This document shows, piece after piece, positions 54,456-63,023 of a stretch of DNA of 64,000 nt. Origin of the DNA: UMGS1590 sp036303105 (lineage in GTDB: Bacteria > Bacillota > Peptococcia > Peptococcales > Peptococcaceae); assembly GCA_036303105.1 (NCBI GenBank), contig JAXJBF010000019.1, forward strand, positions 51,070 through 115,069. Direction: 5' to 3'. The notes beneath the pieces are model-generated. The model was not told where the DNA came from, ran no database searches, and was given only the letters and a program-made list of their open reading frames with translations. How positions within the stretch are numbered: position 1 is the stretch's first letter; each line of letters begins with the position of its first letter. Made by a program: the position numbers and the translations under genes.

Positions 54456-54497
54456 AAACGACGTGCTGACGGATGGCAACCATCAGCACGTCATTTT
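54456..54497 (-). terminator. Terminator of AraC-type regulator
   Basis: GACGTGCTGA and TCAGCACGTC stem with a T-rich run on the - strand, 25 bp past the regulator stop. Confidence 0.7.
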
Positions 54498-54521
54498 CTA
54501 TTGATCTTGTTCACCGCTTTA

Positions 54522-55535
54522 CTAAAAAGCGCTCATGCTCTGACGCACACGCTTGCGATAATCGCCAGGCGATTCGCCTATGACAGATTTGAACGCCTGG
54601 CTAAATTTGCTGCGCGATTGATACCCCAAAAGTCCCGCCACCTCTTCCACGGTTTTGTCGGTGGTCTGCAACAGCAAACAGGCTTCTTCCATGCGCCTGC
54701 GCCGCATGTAGCTGCCAACTGGTGCGCCATAAAGCGCTTTAAACACATCTTGAAAGGTCGTGGCGTCGATCGGTTGGTCTTGAATCAACTGAGAGATGGT
54801 CAGGCGCGTGCTCCAATCACTCACCAACGAAGAATGAATGTTCCGCACAATGTCGACATGGCGCATATAGTGTGCCGGCAGTGACGTTGGCGCCGATAAA
54901 AACCGCGCTGTCTGCCACAGAATCTCCTGCGTCTTCCATTCCAGATAGATGTGCAACAGCGCTGGCGGCGTGCCAAAAATCGGTGTAAAAAAGCCTGTAC
55001 GCAATGCATGGGCCGCCATCACCATCCGCGGACGCGCTGCAACCTGCGCATAAAAATTCTCTGCAGAGAAGCCGATTTTGCGCAAGAAATCCGGGCACCT
55101 CTGCGCAATCTGCCGGGGTGCCATGGAAAGTGCAAAAAGTTCCGCGCATCCTGTCGGAAACAGCACCGTCGCTGCCGCACCATTGCGCATGGTCTGCACC
55201 ATCATCTCACCAGCTCCCAGCACAGTTTCTGTGCCGTCATCCATACGCCAGCGCATCATGCCGCGGTGGCAGTACACGATCTCCACCGCTTCTTCCGGCT
55301 CCACCAATGCATAGCGCAAGCTCTCAGCTTCAAACCATCCCAGCGCTGCAGACACGCCAGGAAACACCGCATAAAAATCAATCTTTCCCCGCCCCTCTGG
55401 CGAAAGCGCCGGAGTAAATGCCATCGCTGGAAGCCTCGGTCCTTGAGGATGTTCATACCGCGCCAGCTGCAGCTCACCCGGTGTCACTGCTGATAAAATT
55501 TGGGCAATGATATACGCCTCATGATTATGCATCAT
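54522..55535 (-). CDS. AraC-family transcriptional regulator
   Basis: 337 residues. The two C-terminal HTH units (LTISQLIQDQPIDATTFQDV and VEEVAGLLGYQSRSKFSQAF, then GESPGDYRKR) are the AraC/XylS signature. The N-terminal 230 residues are a sensor region without a recognised fold; it is rich in aromatic and Met residues. GAGAGGGG precedes ATGATG. It is isolated from clear targets; the genes next to it are the SGNH/acyltransferase pair and a secreted protein. Confidence 0.9.
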   Translation of the reverse strand: MMHNHEAYIIAQILSAVTPGELQLARYEHPQGPRLPAMAFTPALSPEGRGKIDFYAVFPGVSAALGWFEAESLRYALVEPEEAVEIVYCHRGMMRWRMDDGTETVLGAGEMMVQTMRNGAAATVLFPTGCAELFALSMAPRQIAQRCPDFLRKIGFSAENFYAQVAARPRMVMAAHALRTGFFTPIFGTPPALLHIYLEWKTQEILWQTARFLSAPTSLPAHYMRHVDIVRNIHSSLVSDWSTRLTISQLIQDQPIDATTFQDVFKALYGAPVGSYMRRRRMEEACLLLQTTDKTVEEVAGLLGYQSRSKFSQAFKSVIGESPGDYRKRVRQSMSAF

Positions 55536-55825
55536 AATGCCCCTCTCTTTGATGGTGAAATACGTTGCTCACATTATAGCATACTATCCCCCCACACAAT
55601 GTATCTATTTGCCAATATCACGCGCCCATTCATCAAAAAAACGGCGTTTCCGTGTCCTTTTCTCAGAGTCTTGTGTTCATTCATAAGCAACACCGGCAAA
55701 AGCATTGACGCCCGTCCTTTTTCTGCTATGATAAAATGGTCAATATACGACAGGGGGATAGAGACGCGTACAAGGCATGCATCGATAGTAACAGCGTAGC
55801 ATGACATGGAGAGGATGACTGCTAT

Positions 55826-56227
55826 ATGAAAAGGATGTTATCGACATTATTGGTCGTTTGTCTTCTGATCTTACCGATCAAAGCATTCGCCAATGCTTCA
55901 AACGGGGATGCTACACCATCACCATGGACAGAACGCAATCAAGCGCTGACCACTTATCTGTCAGAAAATCTCACAGAACAGTCAGCGTATGACCCTGAAC
56001 AACGTGCGCAAACAATTCAGGCATTCTTTGCTGCGTATCCGCAGTATGACAAGCCAATCTGTGACACGACCCATGCACCTCAGGCGCTGCAGACTGTGAC
56101 CGTTTACCGTGCTGAAAACCAGGCCTCCCAAGCACAAAAAAACGGTGTGGAACTTTATGTTACCTACTATGATGATGGTTCATTTGTCTTCGGCACATTG
56201 ACCTACAGCAACATTGAAAATGCCTAA
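55826..56227 (+). CDS. Small secreted protein of unknown function
   Basis: 133 residues: a clean signal peptide (MKRMLSTLLVVCLLILPIKA, cleavage after AFA) and a mature domain of about 110 residues, acidic, with a C-terminal beta-rich GVELYVTYYDDGSFVFGTL. No family recognised. The ribosome site is GAGAGGATG. A strong terminator follows, so it is monocistronic. Confidence 0.7.
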   Translation: MKRMLSTLLVVCLLILPIKAFANASNGDATPSPWTERNQALTTYLSENLTEQSAYDPEQRAQTIQAFFAAYPQYDKPICDTTHAPQALQTVTVYRAENQASQAQKNGVELYVTYYDDGSFVFGTLTYSNIENA

Positions 56228-56234
56228 ACGCGTA

Positions 56235-56266
56235 ACACGCGGCGGAAAATCCGCCGCGTGTTTTTG
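56235..56266 (+). terminator. Rho-independent terminator
   Basis: CACGCGGCGGA, AAA, TCCGCCGCGTG then TTTTTG, eight bases after the secreted protein gene. Confidence 0.9.
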
Positions 56267-56358
56267 TTTGCACTGCGTCATGCTTAAGAAGTAATTTGCG
56301 CTCATTTTCCTATCATGATATAATAAATGGATGTTTATAGTAGAAGGAGTGTGACTGA

Positions 56359-57123
56359 ATGAGCCCGCGCAAAAAGAAGACGCAGAAGCATCACGCGTCT
56401 GCTAAAAAGCCCGCGAAAGCCGTGCCTGCGCGCCGTCAAGCAGCCAGCAAAAAACGCCGCCCACCTGCGAAACGAAAGCGGCAGACCGCTGACACCATCA
56501 TGAACACCTTCGTGTTCGGCATCGCGGTTTTTTTGGCGCTCTGTGCCATCAATCTCATCGGCTTGACCGACTATGTGGAAGAAACAAAAAGCACCACCGT
56601 TACCTATCAGGTGGGCGACCCAGCCAGCTTTTTCGATGCCCTTGGTCCGATTGCCGAAGATTATTCCGACACAGGGCTTTATCCATCGGTGATGCTGGCA
56701 CAGGCAGCCTTAGAAAGCAACTTTGGCGAATCGCAGCTCTCATTCGATTATAATAATTATTTCGGCATTAAATCCCACGGTCACCATCGCAGTGTGCGCC
56801 TGTCCACCACAGAATACTACAGCGGTGAAGCAACGACGATTCGTGACTACTTCTGCGTGTATAGCAGTCCTGGCGACTGCTTTGAGGATTACGCCGATCT
56901 TATTACAAAAAATGAAAATTACAGCGATGCAGTAGGCGCCAAATCGCCAGCACTTGCAGCCCGCGCCCTACAGGATGGTGGTTATGCCACCGATCCAAAC
57001 TACGCGAGCAAAGTCATTTCTGTCATCAACGAATACAACCTGACCCGCTTTGACCCGATGGGCATACCAGGCGAAAAAGACACCACATCAACCGACGCCG
57101 ATGAGGAGGCCGACAACAAATGA
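56359..57123 (+). CDS. Membrane-anchored glucosaminidase (peptidoglycan hydrolase)
   Basis: 254 residues. A very basic N-terminus (RKKKTQKHHASAKK and similar) precedes one membrane span (FVFGIAVFLALCAINLIG), then a LytG/FlgJ-type glucosaminidase domain: PSVMLAQAALESNFGESQLS with the catalytic Glu, YNNYFGIKSHG, and FEDYADLITKN. It cleaves glycan strands outside the membrane. The GAAGGAG site precedes the ATG. Its stop overlaps the start of the MFS gene (ATGA), so the two are co-translated, which is unusual for these functions. Confidence 0.88.
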   Translation: MSPRKKKTQKHHASAKKPAKAVPARRQAASKKRRPPAKRKRQTADTIMNTFVFGIAVFLALCAINLIGLTDYVEETKSTTVTYQVGDPASFFDALGPIAEDYSDTGLYPSVMLAQAALESNFGESQLSFDYNNYFGIKSHGHHRSVRLSTTEYYSGEATTIRDYFCVYSSPGDCFEDYADLITKNENYSDAVGAKSPALAARALQDGGYATDPNYASKVISVINEYNLTRFDPMGIPGEKDTTSTDADEEADNK

Positions 57124-58286
57124 CACAAAAGCTCTGGACACGCCCATTCATCATGATCATGGGCATCAATTTCCTGATTTTTCTCAGTTTCAACATGATC
57201 AACCCATCCCTGCCTCTGTATTTGCAGGATCTCGGCATCAGCGAAACCATGACTGGTGTCTGCATCAGCATTTTCACCGTCGGCTCCATGCTGATCCGTC
57301 CAATCGCAGGCGATGTGCTCGACCATTTTGGCCGGCGCAGCGTCTTCTTCATCAGCATGATTCTCCTGGCCGTTCTCGTGTTCTGCTATTCGTTCACCTC
57401 TGCCATTGCCCTGCTTTTGGTATTGCGTGTCATCCACGGCGTTGACTGGAGCTTTGCATCGACGTCCACCTCAACCATTGCCACCGACATCATCCCGCGC
57501 CAGATCACTGGCACTGGCATCGGCATCTTTGGCATTTCCATGTCATTGGCGCTCGCTGTAGCGCCGGCATTGGCTGTAGACCTCATGGACCGCTACAGCT
57601 TTTCCACCATGATTGATGTCAGCAGCGTCTTTCTGATCTGCGCCCTGGCGCTGGGCTTTTTCTTTCCATTTGAAAAAACCCTGCAGCACGCAACGCCGGT
57701 CAAGGCAAACATGCCAAAAGAAAAGCGCGCCATCATCGAACACAGCGCCATTCTGCCTGCTGTCATCATGGGCTGCATCACGCTGACGATGAGCGCCGTA
57801 ACCACTTACGTGCCGCTGTATGGCACCACGCTCGGCCTCGGAAACACAGGCTACTTTTTCTCAATTTATGCCATCGGACTGTTGTTGGTACGTGCCTTCA
57901 TCGGCCGCGTCATCGACCGTTTTGGCATTGTTGCCGCCACACTGCCTTCGTTTGCCTGCATGCTTGTGGCCATGCTTCTTCTAGGCATGGCACAAAATTT
58001 GCCAATGCTTTTAATCAGCGGCTTTCTCTATGGGTCTGGTTTTGGCGGTGCCCAAACCACCATGCAAAGCCTCTCCGTCATGAATGCGCCTGCCGACCGC
58101 TTCGGTGCCGCCAATGGCACCTTCTTCATCGGCTTCGATCTGGGCATCGGCTTTGGCGCCCTGTTGGCGGGCACCCTCAGCGACCATCTTGGCTTCCGCG
58201 CCATGTATCTGATTTTAATGGTCTTCATCGTGGCCGCCATCATCTTGGTCGCCAAATTCCGCCCACATAAGCTTTCAAACATTTAA
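57120..58286 (+). CDS. MFS transporter (paralogue 3 of 3)
   Basis: 388 residues with 12 spans. It matches the 37391 and 38661 carriers at RPIAGDVLDHFGRRSVFF, HGVDWSFASTSTSTIATD and GGAQTTMQSLSVMNAPADR. It starts four bases inside the glucosaminidase gene. The substrate is unknown. It lies 18 kb from the other two, so it is an older or relocated copy. Confidence 0.9.
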   Translation: MTQKLWTRPFIMIMGINFLIFLSFNMINPSLPLYLQDLGISETMTGVCISIFTVGSMLIRPIAGDVLDHFGRRSVFFISMILLAVLVFCYSFTSAIALLLVLRVIHGVDWSFASTSTSTIATDIIPRQITGTGIGIFGISMSLALAVAPALAVDLMDRYSFSTMIDVSSVFLICALALGFFFPFEKTLQHATPVKANMPKEKRAIIEHSAILPAVIMGCITLTMSAVTTYVPLYGTTLGLGNTGYFFSIYAIGLLLVRAFIGRVIDRFGIVAATLPSFACMLVAMLLLGMAQNLPMLLISGFLYGSGFGGAQTTMQSLSVMNAPADRFGAANGTFFIGFDLGIGFGALLAGTLSDHLGFRAMYLILMVFIVAAIILVAKFRPHKLSNI

Positions 58287-58314
58287 TAACGACAATACAG
58301 AAAGGACACCTTCC

Positions 58315-58878
58315 ATGAAATATCTTGTTGCCTCCGATCTTCACGGCAGCGGCAGCTGCACGCGCCTGCTGCTTGAACGCTTTGCCGACGAAAAAGCCGA
58401 CATACTTGTGCTTCTCGGCGATCTGCTCTACCACGGCCCTCGCAACAACCTGCCAGGCGAATACGACCCTAAGATCGTATCCGCACTGCTCAATGAGCAC
58501 AAGGAACACATCATCGCCGTGCGCGGCAATTGTGAAGCAGAAGTGGATCAAATGATGCTGGAATTTCCATGCATGGCTGATTATACCTACCTCTGGTTAG
58601 ACAATACACCGATTTTTGTCACCCACGGCCACCGTTATAACAATACCCATCTGCCGCCAATCGCGACACCACGCACCATTCTGCTCCATGGCCACACCCA
58701 TGTGCCAGCCAACGACACCTTCCCAACCCACCGCTATATGAATCCAGGTTCTACCACCCTGCCAAAGCAAAACAGCCCTAAAAGCTACATGCTCATCGAC
58801 GACGGCAAGGTGTACTGGAAACACCTCGAAGATGGCACCGTTTATATGGAAGACGTGCTCAACAAGGACAAATGCTGA
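58315..58878 (+). CDS. YfcE/MJ0936-type metallophosphoesterase
   Basis: 187 residues. The calcineurin-like metal motifs are in order: ASDLHGSGS, GDLLYHGPRN, RGNCEAEV, THGHRY and HGHTHVPA. YfcE-type enzymes hydrolyse phosphodiesters in the cytoplasm; the natural substrate is unclear. GAAAGGAC precedes the ATG. It lies 28 bp after the MFS gene and probably belongs to the same transcript, which ends at the hairpin at 58887. Confidence 0.9.
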   Translation: MKYLVASDLHGSGSCTRLLLERFADEKADILVLLGDLLYHGPRNNLPGEYDPKIVSALLNEHKEHIIAVRGNCEAEVDQMMLEFPCMADYTYLWLDNTPIFVTHGHRYNNTHLPPIATPRTILLHGHTHVPANDTFPTHRYMNPGSTTLPKQNSPKSYMLIDDGKVYWKHLEDGTVYMEDVLNKDKC

Positions 58879-58886
58879 ATAATATA

Positions 58887-58931
58887 AAACGACCGCAGCT
58901 GTGACGCATCGTCACAACTGCGGTCGTTTGT
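58887..58931. terminator. Bidirectional terminator
   Basis: AAACGACCGCAGCTGTGAC and GTCACAACTGCGGTCGTTT, one mismatch, between the convergent phosphodiesterase and 58938 genes. Confidence 0.85.
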
Positions 58932-58937
58932 CTTTTA

Positions 58938-59123
58938 TCAATAAGGCATTTCTTCAGCCTCAGCGGCAGCCACTTCCTGTTCTAAAGCACGGATGCGCTC
59001 ATCATAGCCACTGAGCGCTGAAAAAGCAGCAAACTGCGCCGCCCGTTGAGCACGCGCCATGGGCGGATGACGCTTCGACACATGATGGGGTTGATGTAAA
59101 ATGGCTTCGTATTTCGGCTTCAT
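58938..59123 (-). CDS. Small YolD-like protein partner of the Y-family polymerase
   Basis: 61 residues containing RAAQFAAFSALSGYDERI, a motif I recognise from small proteins encoded next to Y-family polymerases in Clostridia, and a C-terminal acidic helix. These resemble the YolD side of the YolD-UvrX pair. AGGAGGTC precedes the ATG, and the start overlaps the polymerase stop. Function: probably an accessory to, or regulator of, the lesion-bypass polymerase. Confidence 0.75.
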   Translation of the reverse strand: MKPKYEAILHQPHHVSKRHPPMARAQRAAQFAAFSALSGYDERIRALEQEVAAAEAEEMPY

Positions 59124-60610
59124 GCTTTATGACCTCCTATCTGAGCATTGCGCAAACGCGCAGTGGCACCATCCTCAAGGCTGAACGCGCGCAGCACGGC
59201 ATTCTTGCCAAAGCGCGCCTTCAGCGCCAGCACGGTTTCCTGAATCGTACGTTCGCGTTGTTGTGCTGCCGCGATCTCGGGCGACACAACATCAAACAAG
59301 CTTTGCTGACGCCGCTGTGCCCGGGCATCATCCTCCCGCAGCACGTGGCACGCTTCCAGCGTGATGCGCCGCACCAACAGCGTGCCATCGACCACACGGT
59401 CAAAGAGCGCCGCTGCCGCCTGAAGGATTGCCTGCGCAGACGCCGTATGACCGCCATCGCCAAGGATGATGCTGCCATGGGCAGGCTTTGGCACCGGCCG
59501 TCCATAATGGTCAATGTGAATCTCTCCCTGATAGCGATGCCCTACTTTGAGATTCTCCACGTCATACCCCACCGTCAGCACCAACTGATCTGTTACCAAC
59601 TGCTTGCGCACCAAATCCAACGCCAGCGCCTCTGCCATTTCCAGCGTCACCAGGCGTGCTTTTTGGGCTGTATAAGGCTCCTGCAGCACCTGTCCGGAAC
59701 TGAGGCTGTTGTTCTGCGGCCGATAGGTTTTGATCTCCGACAAGGTGACAGGTTCCCAGCCCCAAGCATGGTCAATGAGCAGCTCTGCATTGACGCCAAA
59801 CGTCTTATACAAACGCTCCTCATTATAAAAATCGCCGTCTTTTCCAACAGAGCAAAGCGCCACATCGCCCATCGTATAAAGCCCCATTTTCGCCAACCGC
59901 TGCGCCGTGCCACGCCCCACGCGCCAGAAATCGGTGATCGGGCGATGCTCCCACAGCTGCTGTCGGTAACTGTGCTCGTCCAGCATGGCCAGCCGCACGC
60001 CATTTTTATCCGGCGGCATCCGTTTAGCCATCATATCCATTGCCACCTTCGCCAGATACAGGTTCGTGCCAACACCAGCCGTCGCCGTGATGCCCGTTTC
60101 CGTCATCACCTGCTCAATCAGAAACCGTGCCAGCTCCTGAGGCGCCATGCCATAAGTGCACAAATACGGCGTCACATCAATGAACACTTCATCCACCGAA
60201 TAGGCCACAATATCTTCTGGTGCAATATAACGCAGATAAATGCCATAAATTTGCGTGCTCACCTGCATATACAGCGCCATACGCGGTGAGGCCACAATAT
60301 AATCCAGCGCCATCTGTGGCTGGGCAGCCAGCTCTCGTGCATCCACCGACCTTCCTGTCAGCGGCCTTCCTGCTTTTGTCTGCCGCCAAGCGTTGATGCG
60401 TTCGACATCACGCACCACCTCGAACAAGCGTGGGCGTCCATTGATCCCCAGCGCCTTCAAACTCGGCGTCACCGCCAGACAAATTGTCTTATTCGTACGC
60501 GACGCATCCGCCACCACCAAATGCGTCGACATCGGGTCCAAATCCCGCGCCACACACTCCACCGAAGCATAAAACGACTTCAAATCAATCGCCACATACC
60601 AGCGCGTCAC
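59120..60610 (-). CDS. Y-family lesion-bypass DNA polymerase (UvrX/UmuC-like)
   Basis: 496 residues. The palm motif YVAIDLKSFYASVE and the YSVDEVFIDVT motif supply the metal-binding acidic residues; GVGTNLYLAKVAMDMMAKR and the helix-hairpin-helix WRVGRGTAQRLAKMGL follow, then the little-finger domain. The size and IDLKSF variant place it with the UvrX/YqjW/ImuB-like polymerases rather than DinB. The GTG at 60610 is the start (GGGAGGTG five bases before). A LexA box near-consensus lies over the transcription start, so it is SOS-induced. Co-transcribed with the 58938 gene. Confidence 0.9.
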   Translation of the reverse strand: MTRWYVAIDLKSFYASVECVARDLDPMSTHLVVADASRTNKTICLAVTPSLKALGINGRPRLFEVVRDVERINAWRQTKAGRPLTGRSVDARELAAQPQMALDYIVASPRMALYMQVSTQIYGIYLRYIAPEDIVAYSVDEVFIDVTPYLCTYGMAPQELARFLIEQVMTETGITATAGVGTNLYLAKVAMDMMAKRMPPDKNGVRLAMLDEHSYRQQLWEHRPITDFWRVGRGTAQRLAKMGLYTMGDVALCSVGKDGDFYNEERLYKTFGVNAELLIDHAWGWEPVTLSEIKTYRPQNNSLSSGQVLQEPYTAQKARLVTLEMAEALALDLVRKQLVTDQLVLTVGYDVENLKVGHRYQGEIHIDHYGRPVPKPAHGSIILGDGGHTASAQAILQAAAALFDRVVDGTLLVRRITLEACHVLREDDARAQRRQQSLFDVVSPEIAAAQQRERTIQETVLALKARFGKNAVLRAFSLEDGATARLRNAQIGGHKA

Positions 60611-60633
60611 ACGCTCCACCTCCCATTTTTCAA

Positions 60634-60647
60634 CGAACATTCGTTTC
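60634..60647 (-). promoter_or_regulatory. LexA (SOS) box
   Basis: CGAACATTCGTTTC matches 13 of 14 positions of the Bacillus-type consensus CGAACRNRYGTTYC. It lies just downstream of a TTGAAA-17-TAGGAT promoter (60680-60652 on the - strand) and 24 bp before the polymerase start. CGAACAT-type half-sites also occur at 60687-60693 (as ATGTTCG) and at 60720-60726. Confidence 0.75.
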
Positions 60648-60651
60648 TTTT

Positions 60652-60680
60652 ATCCTATCATAGGATACAGACGTTTTCAA
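60652..60680 (-). promoter_or_regulatory. Promoter of the polymerase operon
   Basis: On the - strand TTGAAA (60680-60675), a 17-bp spacer and TAGGAT (60657-60652). The LexA box begins five bases after the -10. Confidence 0.7.
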
Positions 60681-60783
60681 GCATATATGTTCGTTTTTTA
60701 TCGTCTATCAAAAAAACAACGAACATCTTTTGTTGTTTTACGCGAAACACCAGAACATTTTCCCTGTAATATGGCATAAAAAA

Positions 60784-60807
60784 GCGCCTGTCATCGATGA
60801 CAGACGC
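60784..60807 (-). terminator. Probable terminator of the XRE regulator
   Basis: GCGCCTGTCA, TCGA, TGACAGACGC (one unpaired base) followed by a T run on the - strand, seven bases after the XRE stop at 60814. Confidence 0.7.
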
Positions 60808-60813
60808 AAAGCA

Positions 60814-61428
60814 TCAGGACTGCTGTTTCTTCTTTTTCTTTTCAAAGGGACGGTTCATATAGCGCGGCTGAATAACAAGCATGTACACCATGCAGACCGC
60901 CATAATGAGTACGGTGCCCAAAAATCCCCACTGGCCGCGCCAGGCAAGGATGGCGATAGCGGCCATGATGCAGCAGTAAAGGCATTCGATGCGTGCATTT
61001 TTGTGACGCTGAGCCAGGTTCTTTTCAAAGCGCAGGTTGCTCACCATCCAGATGGACATCAAAAAAACAGCGCCGCATTTGATCAGAAAGATCACCGTCT
61101 CACCGCGCTGGCTGAATCCCTCGGCAATGGGCTGAATGAGCACGTTAAGCGCAGACGCCTGCATGATGACCGCCAGGCGCGTCAGATTCATCTGTAGTAT
61201 GGTTGGCCGCTGCGGCGGCGCTGGCGGCGCACACTTGTCGCGCATGAGTTCGTCCAGCGAGCAATCAAACAACTCCGCAAAAAGCAGAAGATTGTCTGCC
61301 GATGGCATGGTCTGATCCTTTTCCCATTTCGCCACGGCCTGGCGTGTCACATAGAGCTGCTCGGCCAATTTTTCCTGCGACAGGCCACGCGCCAGCCGCA
61401 TCGCTTTCATTTTTTCGCCCAAGGTCAT
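60814..61428 (-). CDS. XRE-family HTH regulator with membrane domain
   Basis: 204 residues. The Cro/C1 HTH (residues 1-62: RLARGLSQEKLAEQLYV, RQAVAKWEKDQTMPSADNL) is followed by a linker and about four hydrophobic segments ending in a basic tail (FEKKKKKQQS). The layout is the same as, but shorter than, that of the 30559 regulator. The ATG at 61428 is used rather than a GTG one codon upstream (AAAGGAGG spacing). A palindrome with the same CAACC/GGTTG half-sites as that upstream of the other regulator lies at 61503. No obvious target gene adjoins it. Confidence 0.9.
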   Translation of the reverse strand: MTLGEKMKAMRLARGLSQEKLAEQLYVTRQAVAKWEKDQTMPSADNLLLFAELFDCSLDELMRDKCAPPAPPQRPTILQMNLTRLAVIMQASALNVLIQPIAEGFSQRGETVIFLIKCGAVFLMSIWMVSNLRFEKNLAQRHKNARIECLYCCIMAAIAILAWRGQWGFLGTVLIMAVCMVYMLVIQPRYMNRPFEKKKKKQQS

Positions 61429-61502
61429 CACAGTCGCCTCCTTTGGTCGTTTTTGTTGGCTTCATTCTACCATATTCCCCGCCCTACCGCCATCAATTGC
61501 CC

Positions 61503-61519
61503 CGCAACCATTGGTTGCG
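61503..61519. promoter_or_regulatory. CAACC-N3-GGTTG palindrome upstream of second XRE regulator
   Basis: CGCAACCA, T, TGGTTGCG: a perfect 17-bp inverted repeat next to a TTGATG/TATGGT promoter on the - strand. It shares CAACC-N3-GGTTG with the site at 31662-31674. Confidence 0.55.
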
Positions 61520-61563
61520 TCGTCTGTTTTTGCCAAAAACCACACCGATTTCCGCTGCTCAAT

Positions 61564-61603
61564 AAAAAAACCGCAGGCTGTTCGATCCAGTCTGCGGGTT
61601 TTC
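61564..61603 (-). terminator. Rho-independent terminator
   Basis: AAAACCGCAGGCTG and CAGTCTGCGGGTTTT stem (one mismatch), T-rich on the - strand, ten bp past the SLH gene stop. Confidence 0.8.
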
Positions 61604-61613
61604 AAATGTATGG

Positions 61614-62735
61614 TCAGGCTTCAGCTGATGTTTCATCATGATTCAACGCATAGGCAGCATCGTAGTCCCAAACGAAGTCGCTTGGCAAGGTGAACTGCAC
61701 GTCACCATTGCTGACGCTGAGGTCACCGCCATCTGGCGCTGTAAAACGCACACCGGCGATGCCATTGGCTTTGAAGGTTGCATCCATGCTGTTGAGCACG
61801 GTGTAAATCCAATCGTTCACATCATAGACGTGGTAGTCATCTTTCTGGTTTTCCGGTGGATTACCATAAATGCTGCCATCGTCTGCCAGCGCGACCACAG
61901 CGTTGCCGTCGGCATCCAGGCTCACCGGCGCAGCCAGGCTGAGGTTCCAGCCCGTTTCCTTAGCGAGCGCTTCGAGGAGCACATCTGGCGTCACTTCAGC
62001 GTCCGCATCCAGACTGACGCTGACTTGTTTCAATGCATCAGGACGGCCGATGACGAGGGTGACGGTCTTCGTATCCGGCGCAGGGGTTTCCTCTTCAAGA
62101 TAACGCTGGAAGATCGCCGCCACCTGTGCACGGGTAGCTTGGCCCTGTGGATCGATGGTCGTCGCTGTCATGCCATTGATAAGCCCTTCCGCATTGGCCC
62201 AGCTCAGCACCGTTTCTGCCCAACTGGAAACCTGATCGGCGTCGCTGTATTTGCTCAAATCAGCACGGGCGCTGACATCCTGGCCTTTGTACGCACTGTA
62301 ATTGTGAAGAATGGCGGCCATTTGCTCACGGGTGATCGGATCGTTTGGGCCAAACTGGGTGTCGCTGTAGCCGCTGACGATGCCATTTTCACGTGCCCAG
62401 TACACAGGCATGGCATACCAGTCGTCACCACGCACGTCTTCATAAGGATAGCCCAGGTTGCCGTCGGACAAAGCAGGACTTCCTTCCAGGCGATAGAGCA
62501 CACTCACAATCATGCCGCGGGTCATGGCCGTGTTGGGCGCAAAGGTGTCGGCACTGGTACCCGTCATCAACCCTTGTTCATAGGCATAGGTCACAGGATC
62601 GTAAAACCAATCATCGGCGCTGACATCCTGAAATGGCAATGCAGCGTCATCGTTTTCAGCTGCCAGGCTCGCCGTTGGGAACAGGCTGAGCACGAGCGCA
62701 GCCATCACACACAAACTGAGAAGTTTCTTTTTCAT
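61614..62735 (-). CDS. S-layer-homology-domain surface protein
   Basis: 373 residues. A signal peptide ends near SLAAEN. Three SLH repeats follow at about 32-75 (FQDVSADDWFYDPVTYAYE, TRGMIVSVLYR), 95-140 (DVRGDDWYAMPVYWARENGI, TREQMAAILH) and 155-205 (SSWAETVLSWANAEGLI, TRAQVAAIF); they anchor the protein to pyruvylated wall polymer. The C-terminal 165 residues (VTLVIGRPDALKQVSVSLDA onward) form an unidentified domain weakly like GerMN. The start at 62735 follows AAAGGA. A 190-nt leader separates it from a promoter at 62934-62962. Confidence 0.85.
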   Translation of the reverse strand: MKKKLLSLCVMAALVLSLFPTASLAAENDDAALPFQDVSADDWFYDPVTYAYEQGLMTGTSADTFAPNTAMTRGMIVSVLYRLEGSPALSDGNLGYPYEDVRGDDWYAMPVYWARENGIVSGYSDTQFGPNDPITREQMAAILHNYSAYKGQDVSARADLSKYSDADQVSSWAETVLSWANAEGLINGMTATTIDPQGQATRAQVAAIFQRYLEEETPAPDTKTVTLVIGRPDALKQVSVSLDADAEVTPDVLLEALAKETGWNLSLAAPVSLDADGNAVVALADDGSIYGNPPENQKDDYHVYDVNDWIYTVLNSMDATFKANGIAGVRFTAPDGGDLSVSNGDVQFTLPSDFVWDYDAAYALNHDETSAEA

Positions 62736-62933
62736 ACGGATCATTCCTTTCCATGTTCATCCATACGTATTGCGATCACACCCCGAAAGAGGGCTCTGGC
62801 TGCTGCGCCTTTTTGCTTTGGCTTCTGCCAGGCAAGCATCACAACGCTGACTGTCTGTATGCGCCAGCGTTGGCTTGATACCATCAACCTCTTTTCCGAT
62901 GTGTTGGCACAGCCCCACTCTGATCTCGCCCAC

Positions 62934-62962
62934 ACTATACCACGCACCTTCATCCACTGCAA
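62934..62962 (-). promoter_or_regulatory. Promoter of the SLH protein gene
   Basis: On the - strand TTGCAG (62962-62957), a 17-bp spacer and TATAGT (62939-62934). It predicts a leader of about 190 nt before the SLH start. No known riboswitch is recognised in the leader; a GCCAACGCTGGC hairpin lies near 62860-62875. Confidence 0.6.
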
Positions 62963-62977
62963 GCAGAAATTGTCTAA

Positions 62978-63017
62978 AAAAAGAACCTGCGTTCTTCCTC
63001 TGAACACAGGTTCTTTG
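62978..63017 (-). terminator. Rho-independent terminator
   Basis: AAAGAACCTG and CAGGTTCTTT with a T run on the - strand, seven bases past the SDR stop at 63024. Confidence 0.8.
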
Positions 63018-63023
63018 TTCTCA

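Noticed and set aside
62757..62957. A 66-codon frame in the SLH leader
   Set aside because: Its ATG lies in the promoter spacer and no ribosome site precedes it.
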